This document shows positions 24,442-35,190 of a stretch of 64,000 nt of DNA, one piece after another. Every line of letters starts with the position of its first letter. Position 1 is the first letter of the stretch. A program made the position numbers and the translations under genes. Source of the stretch: Persicaria tinctoria (Eukaryota > Streptophyta > Magnoliopsida > Caryophyllales > Polygonaceae); contig JBANSL010000012.1 in the NCBI GenBank assembly GCA_037127255.1, positions 34,711,115-34,775,114 on the forward strand. The letters are read 5' to 3'. The notes beneath the pieces were generated by a model. It did no database searches, was not told the DNA's origin, and was given only the letters and a program-made list of their open reading frames with translations.

Positions 24442-27400
24442 TTTTTTTTTTTTCGAAGCAAGATAAGAGTTAGGGAGGCTCCCGACAAGCCGGGGGCCTT
24501 CCTAGAGCGTCCAGACGGACGAGATCAGCCAGCAGATGGTCCGATGAGCAGCTATCCTCGGCAGGGTATCCGTAAGCAAGACGAGCAATCATGTCTGCCA
24601 CAGCATTTGATTCCCTGAAGATATGACGAATAGCAACATTAGTGAAGTATGATAGATCAATCCTGGTATCTGATTGTAGCAGCTCAATGTTCCAGGGACA
24701 GGACCAGTCACCTAGAAGAGCATTAACAACCGTCAGACAATCCCCTTCAATTAGAAGGTTGTCAATATGAAGCTGCTTAGCTTTCAGAACACCCAACCGA
24801 AGGGCCAAAGCTTCAGCGTAGATAGCAGTAGTATTATTGCAGGGGCCGTTGCCCAAGGAAACAATAGCACCGCAATCATTCCTAATAACAAATCCAAAAG
24901 AACCCGATCCATTAGATCTGAAAGAATCATCGAAATTTAGTTTATAAAAAGACGTAGGCGGTTTTTGCCATGAGGAAGGTCTTGGTGATTTATCCGGACG
25001 ATGACCGGGTAGAACAGGAGGATTGGAAAGACCTCGTTGTTGACTGCCCGAAGAACCGTCAACCCGCAAAGCATCTTTGGTTGCAGACCAAGTATCACGG
25101 GTAGTAGAGACGAAAACTGAGATGTCGGTAACTCGAAGTTTGAACTGAGGATCAAACACAGCTTTATTTCTGAAGAACCAGACACTCCACCATATCGTGG
25201 CCAGCAAGGCCATAGCCGCGTTACCCAACACAGAATGCAATTGAGTAAGCAGCGTATTATAGTCTAAGTTGACTAGGGCATTTACAGAAGAAGGAATGGT
25301 TAAATGAAAGCTTTTGAGAAGCATAGAAGTGATAGTACAATCCAAAAGAAGATGGAACCCAGTCTCAAGCGTGTTACCACAAAGAGGACAACCTGACGGC
25401 ATAGCCATATGCGATCGTTGAAGTCTTTCAGTGGTGGGTAAACCGTCGCGCGAGATTTTCCAAAGGAAGTGTCGAACTTTATGCGGAACGTCAAGTTTCC
25501 AAATCCAATTACAACTAAAGGTTGGATCACCTTTGGAAGAAGGCACAATGGATCTAGCAGATTTAGCAGAAAACCACCCGTCTTTACTCGGACCCCAGTA
25601 CAGGCGATCGCGAAAGGGATTTGTAGGCAATTGGGACAGACTGATATTGTTAATATGGTTGGGAGATAAAATACCTGTAAGGTCAGTTTGCAGTTTCAGA
25701 AGATTCCACGAGCTATTGGAGTCAATAAATCGTGCCGCTTTCCACGATAAATTTAGGCTGGTCGGAGGCACCAGAGCTGTACCAACAAGAGGGACCTCAT
25801 AAATCCAATTATCAGTCCAAAAATCTATGTTTGTGCCATCACCCACAGACCAACGCAGGCCTGGTTTGAACATGTGTTTGATCGACATAAGCTTGGACCA
25901 CTGCCAAGACGTATTACCCTTCCGATTGTACTTAATCAAAGAAGTGCCCTTTAGGTATTTAAGTGAAATGATGCGGACCCACTGATTATCAGGTTCCACA
26001 ATGATCTTCCACAAAAGTTTCATTTGAAAAGCGATATTCATGGTTTCAGCTTTGTATAAGCCCAAGCCTCCATTTAGAGTATCAACACAGATTTTATCCC
26101 AGCTAATTAAAGGTGTGCTCTTCGCAGGTTTATTCCAAAAAAACTGACGGTATACTTTATCTAGTTCATGTAAGATAGACGTTGGTAGCAAAAAGGCTTG
26201 CATGAGAAAAATTGGTTTAGCACTTAGATTAGCTTTGATAAGCACTTTCCTGCCTTCTGCAGATACAGATGAAGCTTTCCACTTTGAAAGTTGTTGTTTC
26301 GCTTTCTGCACCACTTCAAAGAAAGTATCCCTGTTAACCCGACCATTAATGATTGGGCAACCCAGGTATTTTTCCAAGTTATTAGATTGGGGGATACCAA
26401 GGGAGTTCGTAATTGTGTTGATAGCAGCAGAGGATGTATTAGGAGACACTTGAAAACTTGATTTGTGAAGATTGACCTTCTGACCCGAGACGAGACAAAA
26501 TCTTTGTATAATGGAATTCACTTTGAAACAGGCTGTTTGTGAACTTTTGGTAAAGATAATGATATCGTCAGCAAATGCCAGGAAGGGGATAGTTAATATC
26601 CCCCTCCCAAATGCGAATCCCAATTCTTTGTTAATAGTTGACTCACGTTGCAAGGTACGTGCCAAGACTTCTGCTGTCAGCAGAAAAAGGAACGGAGACA
26701 GAGGGTCACCTTGCCTGAGTCCCCGCGATGGGGTGAACGGAACAGATGGTTCATCATTAATTAATATAGAGTAGGATGTTGTGGTAACGCACTCGTGGAT
26801 CCACCGGATGAATCCAGAAGCAAAACCAAATTTGTTTAAAACCTGAAAGAGGAAAGACCACTCAATCCGATCATAGGCCTTCTCCATATCCAGTTTGATA
26901 GCAATCGAGCCCGTTTTGGCCTTAAGAGAGCGGAAAGAGTGAAAAATCTCATGAGCTATAAGGATATTATCCTGGATAGAGCGGCCTTTGGTGAAAGCGC
27001 CCTGAAGAGGATGAATAAGTTTATCGAAAACCAACGAAAGTCTTGCAGATAAAACCTTCGAAATAATTTTGTAGACAGTGGAGCAAAGACTAATAGGTCT
27101 GTAATGATTCACCGTGGACGGGTCATCGTTTTTAGGAATTAGGGTAATAAAAGTGTGATTAATTTGTTTAAGAATTTTGCCAGAGGTGAAAAAAGGCTTT
27201 ACTGCTTTGGTCACAGAGGGGCCCACAATAGGCCAATAGGTTTGGTAAAATCCCGGAGGCATTCCATCAGGCCCCGGGGATTTATCAGCTGACATAGCAA
27301 AGACGGCCGTTTTGATTTCAGCGTTTGACACCGGGGCAGTTAGTTTAATATTATCATCAGTTGTAATTTCAGACGAAATGACATCCAGATCACTAGATAG

Positions 27401-28940
27401 AGATAATCCTGGGTCCAGAGAAGACTTAAATCTAGATTTGAACTCAGAAACAAATTCCTGTTGGATTAGCCTATTATCAGTAATACAAATACCAGTGTTG
27501 TTCTGAATAAATTTAATAAATTTTCTTCCCCGTTTGGAAGACGCAATTCGATGGAAGTACGCAGTGTTGGAATCGTTAAGTTTCGAGTGCTTGACCTTAG
27601 CCCGTTGACTCCAGTAGCGGCGCTGGAAATCGAGCAGATGCTCACGTTTATTAAGCAATCTTTTTTGCTTTAAAAGATCCGATTCGGAGACAGATGATAG
27701 GAGGGTAGTTTGCAGAGTGAGAATAACATCATCCGTCTGAAGAATTTGACGATTGATATTACCAAAAGTAGATTTATGCCATCTTTTAGCCAGGGTTTTA
27801 AGAAGGGAAGTCTTCTTAACAAGGTTGAACATGTGAGAACCCACACGGTGAAGACGCCACGCTTGCGTCACAATTTTAGTGAATTCTGGTTTCGTTGTCC
27901 AGGCCAATTCGAACCGGAAAGGTTTCTTGTCATTATTTTCTTGGGTTCGGAAGTCCACCGAAATTGGAGCATGATCAGATGAAGTAATTGGGTGGATCTG
28001 AACCCTCAGTGAGTCAAAACTCAAAAGTATCGCATTGTGCGGCAGAAACCAATCTAATTTAGCAAACAAGTTGTCAGGTTCCCCTAACTTCTTACGACGC
28101 CAGGTAAACTGACCGCCGAAAGTCGGGATCTTAATCAGGTCCAGCGAATCCTGAATAGATTGAATACGAGCAAACCGTCGTAAGGAAGGGACAACGCCTC
28201 CAAGTTTATCGTTTGGCGATGAAATCTCATTCAGATCACCCATTAAGGCGATCGGATGAAGACACTGGGCTGAGTAAGCCTGCAAAGAGGCACAGAAAGC
28301 CTCCTTATCATTATAATTAGGAGGAGCATACACAACAATGACCGCAATTGAAGAATTCCTTTGGGTATCGAAATAGTCAAAATGAATAAATCTGTGTTGT
28401 ACCGACACCAAAGTAATCTGGCCCGCTGAAGGAGGCAAGTCCCTCCAAAGGAGACAAACCCCTCCAGCGAAACCCACTGAAGGGTCGAACGCAATATTCG
28501 TAAAACCACACTGTCGCCAGAGCTTATCATCAGGCGGCGAACTAGCTTTTGTTTCAAGAAGAGCGAGCACATTAATAAAGTTGTTTCGACAGAAAATATC
28601 GATATTCGTCCAAAAGTTACGGCGGCGAATCCCACAACAATTCCAAGTGGATATATTCATATAATAACCGACGTTAGGGGTAACTGTTTGTAAACGATAT
28701 TTGAAAAGAGGGTCAGTGCACCCAAGAACTTGAAGAGTAAGAAATCCTTCAACACCAATGTGAATGTAAACTGATGAGCAAATGTTTGAGAACACAACTT
28801 GTAGCAACACCACGAGTTGCATATAATCATAGCCTGTGAGGCCAAACTAGCAGTTAATTGTTGTTTACAGTTGGTGAAATTGTGTGCGAAGCTGATGTAG
28901 ATGAGCCTACAACGAGCGAACATCCGAGCTAGAACCCAAC
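24442..28940 (-). mobile_element. L1-type LINE with intact ORF2 and poly(A) tail
   Basis: The minus-strand element ends in A12 (plus-strand T-run 24442-24453), preceded by the tail CTTATCTTGCTTCG. ORF2 is intact (next entry). The 5' limit is not resolved. It lies between about 28.7 kb and the hAT boundary at 30445. I could not match the flank AATAATTTAAATTC to a second copy, so the target duplication is not shown. Confidence 0.85.
24470..28660 (-). CDS. LINE ORF2: endonuclease, reverse transcriptase, RNase H
   Basis: The open frame is uninterrupted. The frame itself opens at 28822, but the start at 28660 (MNISTWNCCGIRRRNFW) gives the canonical ORF2 N-terminus and 1,396 residues. In order: an AP-type endonuclease with LLETKA, MGDLNEI and SSDHAPI; reverse transcriptase with IKLDMEKAYDRIEW, SRGLRQGDPLSPFLF and AFADDIIIF; the zinc-binding zf-RVT region (SGCPLCGNTLETGFHLLLDC); and an RNase H-like domain (KLNFDDSF, YAEALALRLG, LIEGDCLTVV, FRESNAVADM). 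All catalytic blocks are readable, so the enzyme could be active. It would nick DNA and prime cDNA synthesis on the LINE RNA. No partner ORF1 with an RNA-binding domain is seen upstream. Confidence 0.93.
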   Translation of the reverse strand: MNISTWNCCGIRRRNFWTNIDIFCRNNFINVLALLETKASSPPDDKLWRQCGFTNIAFDPSVGFAGGVCLLWRDLPPSAGQITLVSVQHRFIHFDYFDTQRNSSIAVIVVYAPPNYNDKEAFCASLQAYSAQCLHPIALMGDLNEISSPNDKLGGVVPSLRRFARIQSIQDSLDLIKIPTFGGQFTWRRKKLGEPDNLFAKLDWFLPHNAILLSFDSLRVQIHPITSSDHAPISVDFRTQENNDKKPFRFELAWTTKPEFTKIVTQAWRLHRVGSHMFNLVKKTSLLKTLAKRWHKSTFGNINRQILQTDDVILTLQTTLLSSVSESDLLKQKRLLNKREHLLDFQRRYWSQRAKVKHSKLNDSNTAYFHRIASSKRGRKFIKFIQNNTGICITDNRLIQQEFVSEFKSRFKSSLDPGLSLSSDLDVISSEITTDDNIKLTAPVSNAEIKTAVFAMSADKSPGPDGMPPGFYQTYWPIVGPSVTKAVKPFFTSGKILKQINHTFITLIPKNDDPSTVNHYRPISLCSTVYKIISKVLSARLSLVFDKLIHPLQGAFTKGRSIQDNILIAHEIFHSFRSLKAKTGSIAIKLDMEKAYDRIEWSFLFQVLNKFGFASGFIRWIHECVTTTSYSILINDEPSVPFTPSRGLRQGDPLSPFLFLLTAEVLARTLQRESTINKELGFAFGRGILTIPFLAFADDIIIFTKSSQTACFKVNSIIQRFCLVSGQKVNLHKSSFQVSPNTSSAAINTITNSLGIPQSNNLEKYLGCPIINGRVNRDTFFEVVQKAKQQLSKWKASSVSAEGRKVLIKANLSAKPIFLMQAFLLPTSILHELDKVYRQFFWNKPAKSTPLISWDKICVDTLNGGLGLYKAETMNIAFQMKLLWKIIVEPDNQWVRIISLKYLKGTSLIKYNRKGNTSWQWSKLMSIKHMFKPGLRWSVGDGTNIDFWTDNWIYEVPLVGTALVPPTSLNLSWKAARFIDSNSSWNLLKLQTDLTGILSPNHINNISLSQLPTNPFRDRLYWGPSKDGWFSAKSARSIVPSSKGDPTFSCNWIWKLDVPHKVRHFLWKISRDGLPTTERLQRSHMAMPSGCPLCGNTLETGFHLLLDCTITSMLLKSFHLTIPSSVNALVNLDYNTLLTQLHSVLGNAAMALLATIWWSVWFFRNKAVFDPQFKLRVTDISVFVSTTRDTWSATKDALRVDGSSGSQQRGLSNPPVLPGHRPDKSPRPSSWQKPPTSFYKLNFDDSFRSNGSGSFGFVIRNDCGAIVSLGNGPCNNTTAIYAEALALRLGVLKAKQLHIDNLLIEGDCLTVVNALLGDWSCPWNIELLQSDTRIDLSYFTNVAIRHIFRESNAVADMIARLAYGYPAEDSCSSDHLLADLVRLDALGRPPACREPP

Positions 28941-30445
28941 ACACCCGTCAAAGAGGCCTGGTAAAGCCAAGATGAGTCCAATTCAGGCCATAGGATGGCA
29001 AATCTGCGAGAATTCGAGGAACACAAAACGAAGACGGCAGAGTATGCAAGTAAGGACAAGTCAAAAGTGTAGTGAAGAATGGTAATTTGTGCAAGTAAAG
29101 ACAAGTCTTATTCATTAATTGTTTGTGCTCCAAACGATTCCAAAGACCTCTGTAACGGCAAAGGTGTGAACCATACAAGTAATGCAAGGGTCCAAAGTCG
29201 ACATAAGATAGTTTAACAAGATAATTAATGAGAATAATATGTTGTTTAGGCAAAACATAAGGCTTGACAGTGGCCTTGTAGGGCTCATTTGATTTAGAAT
29301 GATTAGAAGATGATGCTTGTAAGCCATTTTTTCTCGATTGAAAAGTAATTGAACAAGCAAGGCAGCTGCACACCAACAGAAGCAAGTAGACACCTCGACC
29401 CGCACACCGTAGGCAGCAACAACCAGCACACAATCCATAAGGCAAGTTAGCTAAGCAGGTCACAAACACAAGATATTGTGTAAATAAAACAATTTGTTTT
29501 ATAGTGGCCCGGTAGGGCGTAATTGATCTATGACGATCATAGCACACGGCTTGTGAGTCAATATGGTTCAAAGGATGTGATCCCCAAAGAGACGTACAAC
29601 AGTACCCAACCGAAAGCAAGAATCCGCCGAGGCCAGCACATCGGAGGTAGAGGCAGCACAAACACACCCGAGAGGCCATACGCGCAGCGACTCTGCACAT
29701 CAAACAAAAGCAAAAAAGAGGAGCCAAAGGAAGGAAGCTGAAGTATGTATACCCAACAGTAAAATGCATAGTAGACAGCTTAGAGACCAAATATAAACCT
29801 AGATTATAAAGTGTGGGGAGAGTAAGACCCCAAACCTCACTAGCACAACCATGAGAAGGAAGCTTGGCAGCCCAGCAAACATAGAAAGTACTAATTAGTA
29901 GTAGGTGAAAATTGTAGAGCAAATCGGTCAAGATTTCGAATTTGGGGCGATATGCCCAAGTGCACTTTGTGAAAGTGCTTAAATCGAGCCATTGCCGGTG
30001 AGCAGGAAGGTTGTAGATTTGTATAAGAGTGGAAAGGGAAGGACTTACAGAAATCGGCAACAAGGCACATAGCAAAAGGTAAATAGACGGACAAGAACCC
30101 CGAGCGAAAAGCCAGACACGCCACAAGCAGAAGAGACCCGAGCCGTCTGGCCACCACAAGCTCCTCACAAATCTCATAATTGCCGGGTAACAGGTCCTGA
30201 AGGTCTTGCAAGTGGACCCAAGAGTGACAAACAAGATGCAATCGGAGGACATTTCCTCCCGATTATGGGCCTGGCTAGGGCAATCTCCATAAGGAGAGTT
30301 TTGGTTGAGAGCGGCGTAGCAACTCAAGGGCCACACTTGCAGGTCGTCGAAAAGACCCGAGACGGATGGGTATGATGAGGGAGGAGCCGGGTGCTGGTGC
30401 AGATTGGCCGAGACGGGGGCCTCCAAAATTGATTGGACGGCCCTG
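28823..30445 (-). other. region 5' of the LINE ORF2, with imperfect 234-bp repeats
   Basis: The minus strand is open for 511 codons (28948-30483), rich in Cys, Leu, Tyr and Trp. Two segments (around 29271 and 29505) are related at a 234-bp spacing, a multiple of three, which helps keep the frame open. Its first codons lie across the hAT boundary in the solo LTR, so the full frame cannot be a native ORF1. It could be LINE 5' UTR with tandem units, or hAT interior. Confidence 0.4.
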
Positions 30446-31620
30446 CCCCTGACCACCGTCACCGCACCTTGTTCTCCATCCAATCACCGCCGAGCCGCTG
30501 CCTCCGATCGAGCCCTTGCCACCGACCCCGTAGTGCAGCCGTGCCCGGAGAACAGAAGGTCGAGCTCGCGCCGAGCCGCCTTCGATTGCCGCTGCTGTGC
30601 CCCCGCCAACCACTGCTCGAGCGCCGCCCCGATCGCTGCCCTGTCGCTGTCAATCGCCGCCGAGCCGCCGTCTCCGATCGCTGCCCCCGACGCCGGAGAA
30701 GAGCTGCGCCCATCGCCCTGCCTCTTCCTCCCTGTACGTGCAAAACTCCATGGAAATCAATCGGATTTTAATAAGCTTTTGTCAAAATTACAGAAACGTC
30801 CCTTATTTTTATACTAAATCCGTTTCTGCCCTAACTTAATTATTTATTAAGTTTAGCTGTCGGTATTTATAAACTATTCGATTCTTGCCCGTTTCAGCGA
30901 CACCAAGAAATCTCGAAGCACCCACGCCGGATCCCGCTTCCCGAGGAATTCATATTGGTATAGATTTTTAACTTTATAGAATTAACTTAATTTTAAATTG
31001 AGTTAAGTAAAGTTAATTGTATAAAATATCAATATTAAATGGTCCTTTTTCCGTTGGATTCAATAAATGCTAAAATCTCGTCTTATTGTCGGCAAGTGAT
31101 TTCGTTCAATGCCTTTTGCATGTTTCGTGATTTTCTTTTGGCGTGCCTTTTTATTCCTCTGTGTCGAAGGCGGCCCTGTGGCCAATTTCCTTGCCAGTTT
31201 CGATAAATTGCATATCCGTCTGCTTGATGTAATTTATCCCGTTATTCATAAATTGGCATGAGTCTAAATTAATGGGCAATTATTAATTTAATGTGATATG
31301 TGTATTAAATGTGTCATTTGTTTTATAACTCGAGATAAATAAAAATTGCCCATTTTCATCTTCCAAAGTGCATGAAATTCTGTTTGTTTCCTTCATGCAA
31401 ATTAATAGCATGTGATATTAAGATCCTTTGAAATATTCGTGCTTGTACATCCTTGTTGATTTAATATTCTTATTATGATGACCGAGTATTAAATATTAAA
31501 GTTGTTATAATTAATATGTGCATCTCACGTGGTGCGGATTGACTTAAAGTCAGTTGCGAGGGTTATCTCGCAGGTTGGGAATAGTGTAAAGCTCAATCTA
31601 AAAGGTTCCATGGAATATCT

Positions 31621-31786
31621 AGACTTCAAACAGTCTTAGGTCGCAGTCCTAGTTGAGTCTGGACCCGTGTCCCTTTTAGACTTCAAAGTCTCAAGTCGCA
31701 GTCCTAGTTGAGTCTGGACCCGTGTCCCTATTAGACTTCAAAGTCTCAGGTCGCAGTCCTAGCTGTGTCTGGACCCGTGTCACTAT
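31621..31786. repeat. about 56-bp tandem repeat, 3 copies
   Basis: Units start AGACTTCAAA at 31621, 31678 and 31733 and contain GTCGCAGTCCTAG and GTCTGGACCCGTGTC. The repeat is part of the solo LTR. Confidence 0.9.
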
Positions 31787-32600
31787 GTTTTATATTTTGT
31801 TATTTACTTATATACATTATTGTTATTATTGAGATTATTAATAGGTGATCAATTCAGTTATATTATACTTCACTCTTACTCGAAGTATAGTTCCTTATCT
31901 TATCGTATCATCGATCCTCACGATCATCTGAGTCATGTTTGGAATTTTGCCTTTTTACCAGTTTCCACTTTAAATATTCGTGTATTTCCCTTAACCTATG
32001 ACATACCGTTTTATGGTCACTGCATGGTTAAAGTCTGAACATTTTCCCTATCATTTGCTAGTCTTAATTGTACTAACCATCCTATTTATTGGATGGCTGG
32101 TGTCCTTCGTTCTAACGAAACACCAGGCTATATTCCACAGGTATAGTGCGAGCAGCGGAGCAGGAGAGAGTTGAAGAGCGGGCTATCATTTATTGAAGCT
32201 TTACACTACAAGTTTTTTTTTAACCTTTAAAGTTCAACAATGCTACTTTAGTTTCGGCTATCTTGGAATTATTTATACCTTATGGTTTTGGTATTTTTAT
32301 GTTGGTGTGATCAGATACTTTAAATTAGAATATTTATTTGACTTCCGCCTATTTTATTTTATTTGCTTAAATTATCATCTTGTTTATGGGAGCATGGTTG
32401 CATGTCCCTATAAGCCTCAGGTGAATTCAAAGACATTAAAGTCCGCGGATTCACTGGCGCTGTAACGTTCCCTTGGGATTGAGAAGGGGGTGTTACAGAG
32501 ACGGGATAATGGGTTTCATAAATGGGTGAGAGACTAATTATGTTTCTTTTCATATTTTTTTTAAAAATTGACATGTGGACTTTTTTTATTGGAAGTGTAA

Positions 32601-32954
32601 GAGCATCCGCATCCGTTAAACCTATACTGGGTTCCTTAACTTTACTTTTCATTTTTTTCTCTCCTTAGAAACCCCATTAAAATTTAACCTCACATCCCTA
32701 CAACCCACCTTATTAAAAACTAAGTAATATAAAAATAAAATTGGCCCTACCACCTAACCTCACCACTATCATCATATCTCTTTCTCTTTCCTCATTCTTA
32801 CCGAAATGACCCCACATCTCTTACTTTTTAGGTTTTTAAAGGTTTGTTATTTAGAAACCTATCAAATCATTCCCTAATAAAATGTCACTTCTTCTTGTTA
32901 TTTTATTATTAAATTTCTTATATTGTTGCTTAAACACCTCCATTGTGGGTGCTC
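32601..32954. mobile_element. Tourist/Harbinger-like MITE (TSD TAA)
   Basis: The 354-bp element starts GAGCATCCGCATCCG and ends ATTGTGGGTGCTC, with TAA on both sides (32598-32600, 32955-32957). Length, duplication and ends fit a PIF/Harbinger MITE. It is AT-rich and non-coding. Confidence 0.8.
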
Positions 32955-33213
32955 TAAGATTTATTTCTTTACACTAGCTCATGGACTTTTCATTTGCCTA
33001 AAAAAACCTTTGTCATCCACTTGGAAAGGCATGAGTTTTTTCCTATATTTCTCTCAATCGGAATAATATCTCTTTCAATCGGAATAACAAACACTTAAAA
33101 CACAAACAAGGTGTGTGTATATGCAATAATTAAATGGGATGTCACCCTTTTATTGTATAGGAAACGTTTTATCTCACAATGTTATTATAGTGCAACCCTT
33201 TGGTATATAGGAG

Positions 33214-34089
33214 TAGGCGTGGCCACGGGTCGGACCCGCCGGGTCAAGGGTCAGGGTTGGCCGACCCGAACCCTAACCCGTAAATCTCACGGGTTGACGG
33301 GTTCGGGTCGACCCGTTGACCCGCCGGGTCGACCCGTTGACCCGCCGGGTCGACCCGTTGACCCGCCGGGTTACATTATTTTAAAAAAAATGACTATTAA
33401 AATAAATAAATAAATAATATGTAAAGATTTTATCTTCACAACACATTTTATCACTTTGATATGAAGTGTTAAAAATGTAGGAAGATTATATCTCCATATT
33501 AATTCTTTCATCCACAATAATTTCATTGTGTGATGTAAGAGAAAAAAATATGAGAATATATTTCTCAAACTTAATTTCCAACTTAAATTCCAATGTAGAA
33601 AATGTAGGAAACAAGTGAAGTGGAAGAAATGTGGTAGTAGGATACATATATATAGCCCCATGCATTCTCATTCTAACTCCATATTTTCGATGTGAGACAA
33701 AACCTTTGTCCCACATTGGAAATGAAGGGAAAGAAGGAAGGCTTCCAAGTCTATAAAAGGAGAAGGATGGGGTTTATTTGTCTTACATTGCACATTGCAT
33801 ATTAGTTTATGTATTATTGTGAGTTATTTTAAGAATAACTTACATAATTTACATAATATTATTAATTTATTTTATTAAAAATAAATTTTTCAAAAAAAAA
33901 ATATTTTTAAAAAGTGGGTTGACCCGGCGGGTCACGGGTCATGGATTCCCCGACCCTAACCCGCTACCCGCTACCCGTCCCCACCCGCCAACCCGTCCAC
34001 CCGGACCCGGCGGGTCAACGACCCGGCGGGTCATTGACCCGTACGACCCGGCGGGTCACGGGTTGACCCGTAACCCGTGGCCACGCCTA
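33214..34089. mobile_element. hAT-type MITE 3 (TSD TATAGGAG)
   Basis: Inverted ends are TAGGCGTGGCCACGGG (left) and the complement of CCCGTGGCCACGCCTA (right), a perfect 16-bp match. The exact 8-bp duplication TATAGGAG is at 33206-33213 and 34090-34097. Subterminal arrays of GACCCG and CGGGTC fill the outer 150 bp of each side in opposite orientation. The 500-bp middle is AT-rich and unique. The perfect ends suggest it is younger than MITEs 1 and 2. Confidence 0.95.
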
Positions 34090-34160
34090 TATAGGAGCAA
34101 TAAACGTTGAAGGAAAACTCGATTTATTTGAGGGACTCGTTTGCCATTATCCAAGTCATT

Positions 34161-34319
34161 TTATATATCTTTTCTAAATGGCTTAAACACTTAGTTTTGT
34201 CGCCTAAAAGGATTTGGTGGAGATTGCCTTTTTGACCTATTATATATCTTTTCTAAAGAGCTTAAACACTTAGTTTTGTCGCCTAAAAGAATTCGGTGGA
34301 GATTGTCTTTTTTGCCTAC
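34161..34319. repeat. 79-bp tandem duplication
   Basis: The unit starting TTATATATCTTTTCTAAA at 34161 recurs at 34240, with AACACTTAGTTTTGTCGCC in both. No gene is visible around it between 34098 and about 34850. The ABCD2 3' UTR probably begins near 34.9 kb. Confidence 0.85.
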
Positions 34320-35190
34320 TCCCTCGGGATTACCTTTCGAGGTCAACCCATGAGATTACCCTTTTTAGGTCTACCCAAATTGTCTTGATTATCCGCAAGG
34401 ATCTACAAGAACCGAATTTACCTTCAACCCATTAAAACAACATTACCTATAAATCTAACAAAGATGACTATTTTCGACTCCTCCTTTAGTCTTTTCTTAA
34501 AGTCTCTTGCTCTCGTGTCTTCAGAGAGTGTAATATGGTGGCGGACCAAGCAAGACTCAGATCATCTAAATTTGTCCTCTAGCTTAGAGCTTGATGCTTT
34601 CAGGATGAAAGGATGCAATTGGGTGGTGCCAACCCAAATCTTAGCCCTTTACCAAAAAAATATACATGATAAACACAACCACGGATTTGGTGATACGATA
34701 TGGCAAGAGTTGAACAAAATCAAATAGGAGTTACAAAGCAACCGGGACAAATCGAGGTCACACCACAAGGGCCAACACTCGGCAGTGCGTGCAAATCGTA
34801 AACAAAATAAGCTAATCAAATTAGACACAGATCTCGTGATTTCTACTCGTGTGCATCTCATATTATAGGAGCATATTCAGCCTGCTCCTATTTCCTCTGA
34901 AAGAACAAAAGGTGAAACATTCAAAGTGCATTATATCAGTCACCTGCAAAGGGGAACCTGGCCACTATTGCTACTATCACTGTTTCAAGCAACAGCTGAA
35001 TCCTATTGTTACATGTAGGAATTCAGTTATATTTTCTTTTAAAGACGCGAAAAAATGTACGTTTCCCAATACAGCTTTCCTGCCTGAAGCTCACACGTCA
35101 CATCACCATGGCAAAAGCAGCACATAAATGGGTCTCAGAAGAACCATGTCCAAGAAGCAATAAAAGCAGCTTAGCATGATGATTTGCTTC

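Noticed and set aside
28948..30483. 511-codon minus-strand frame as LINE ORF1
   Set aside because: Its start lies in the solo LTR beyond the hAT boundary at 30445, and it lacks RNA-binding or zinc-knuckle motifs.
30404..30839. Arg/Pro/Ala-rich frames on both strands
   Set aside because: The region is GC-rich leader sequence of the solo LTR. Several frames are open from composition alone.
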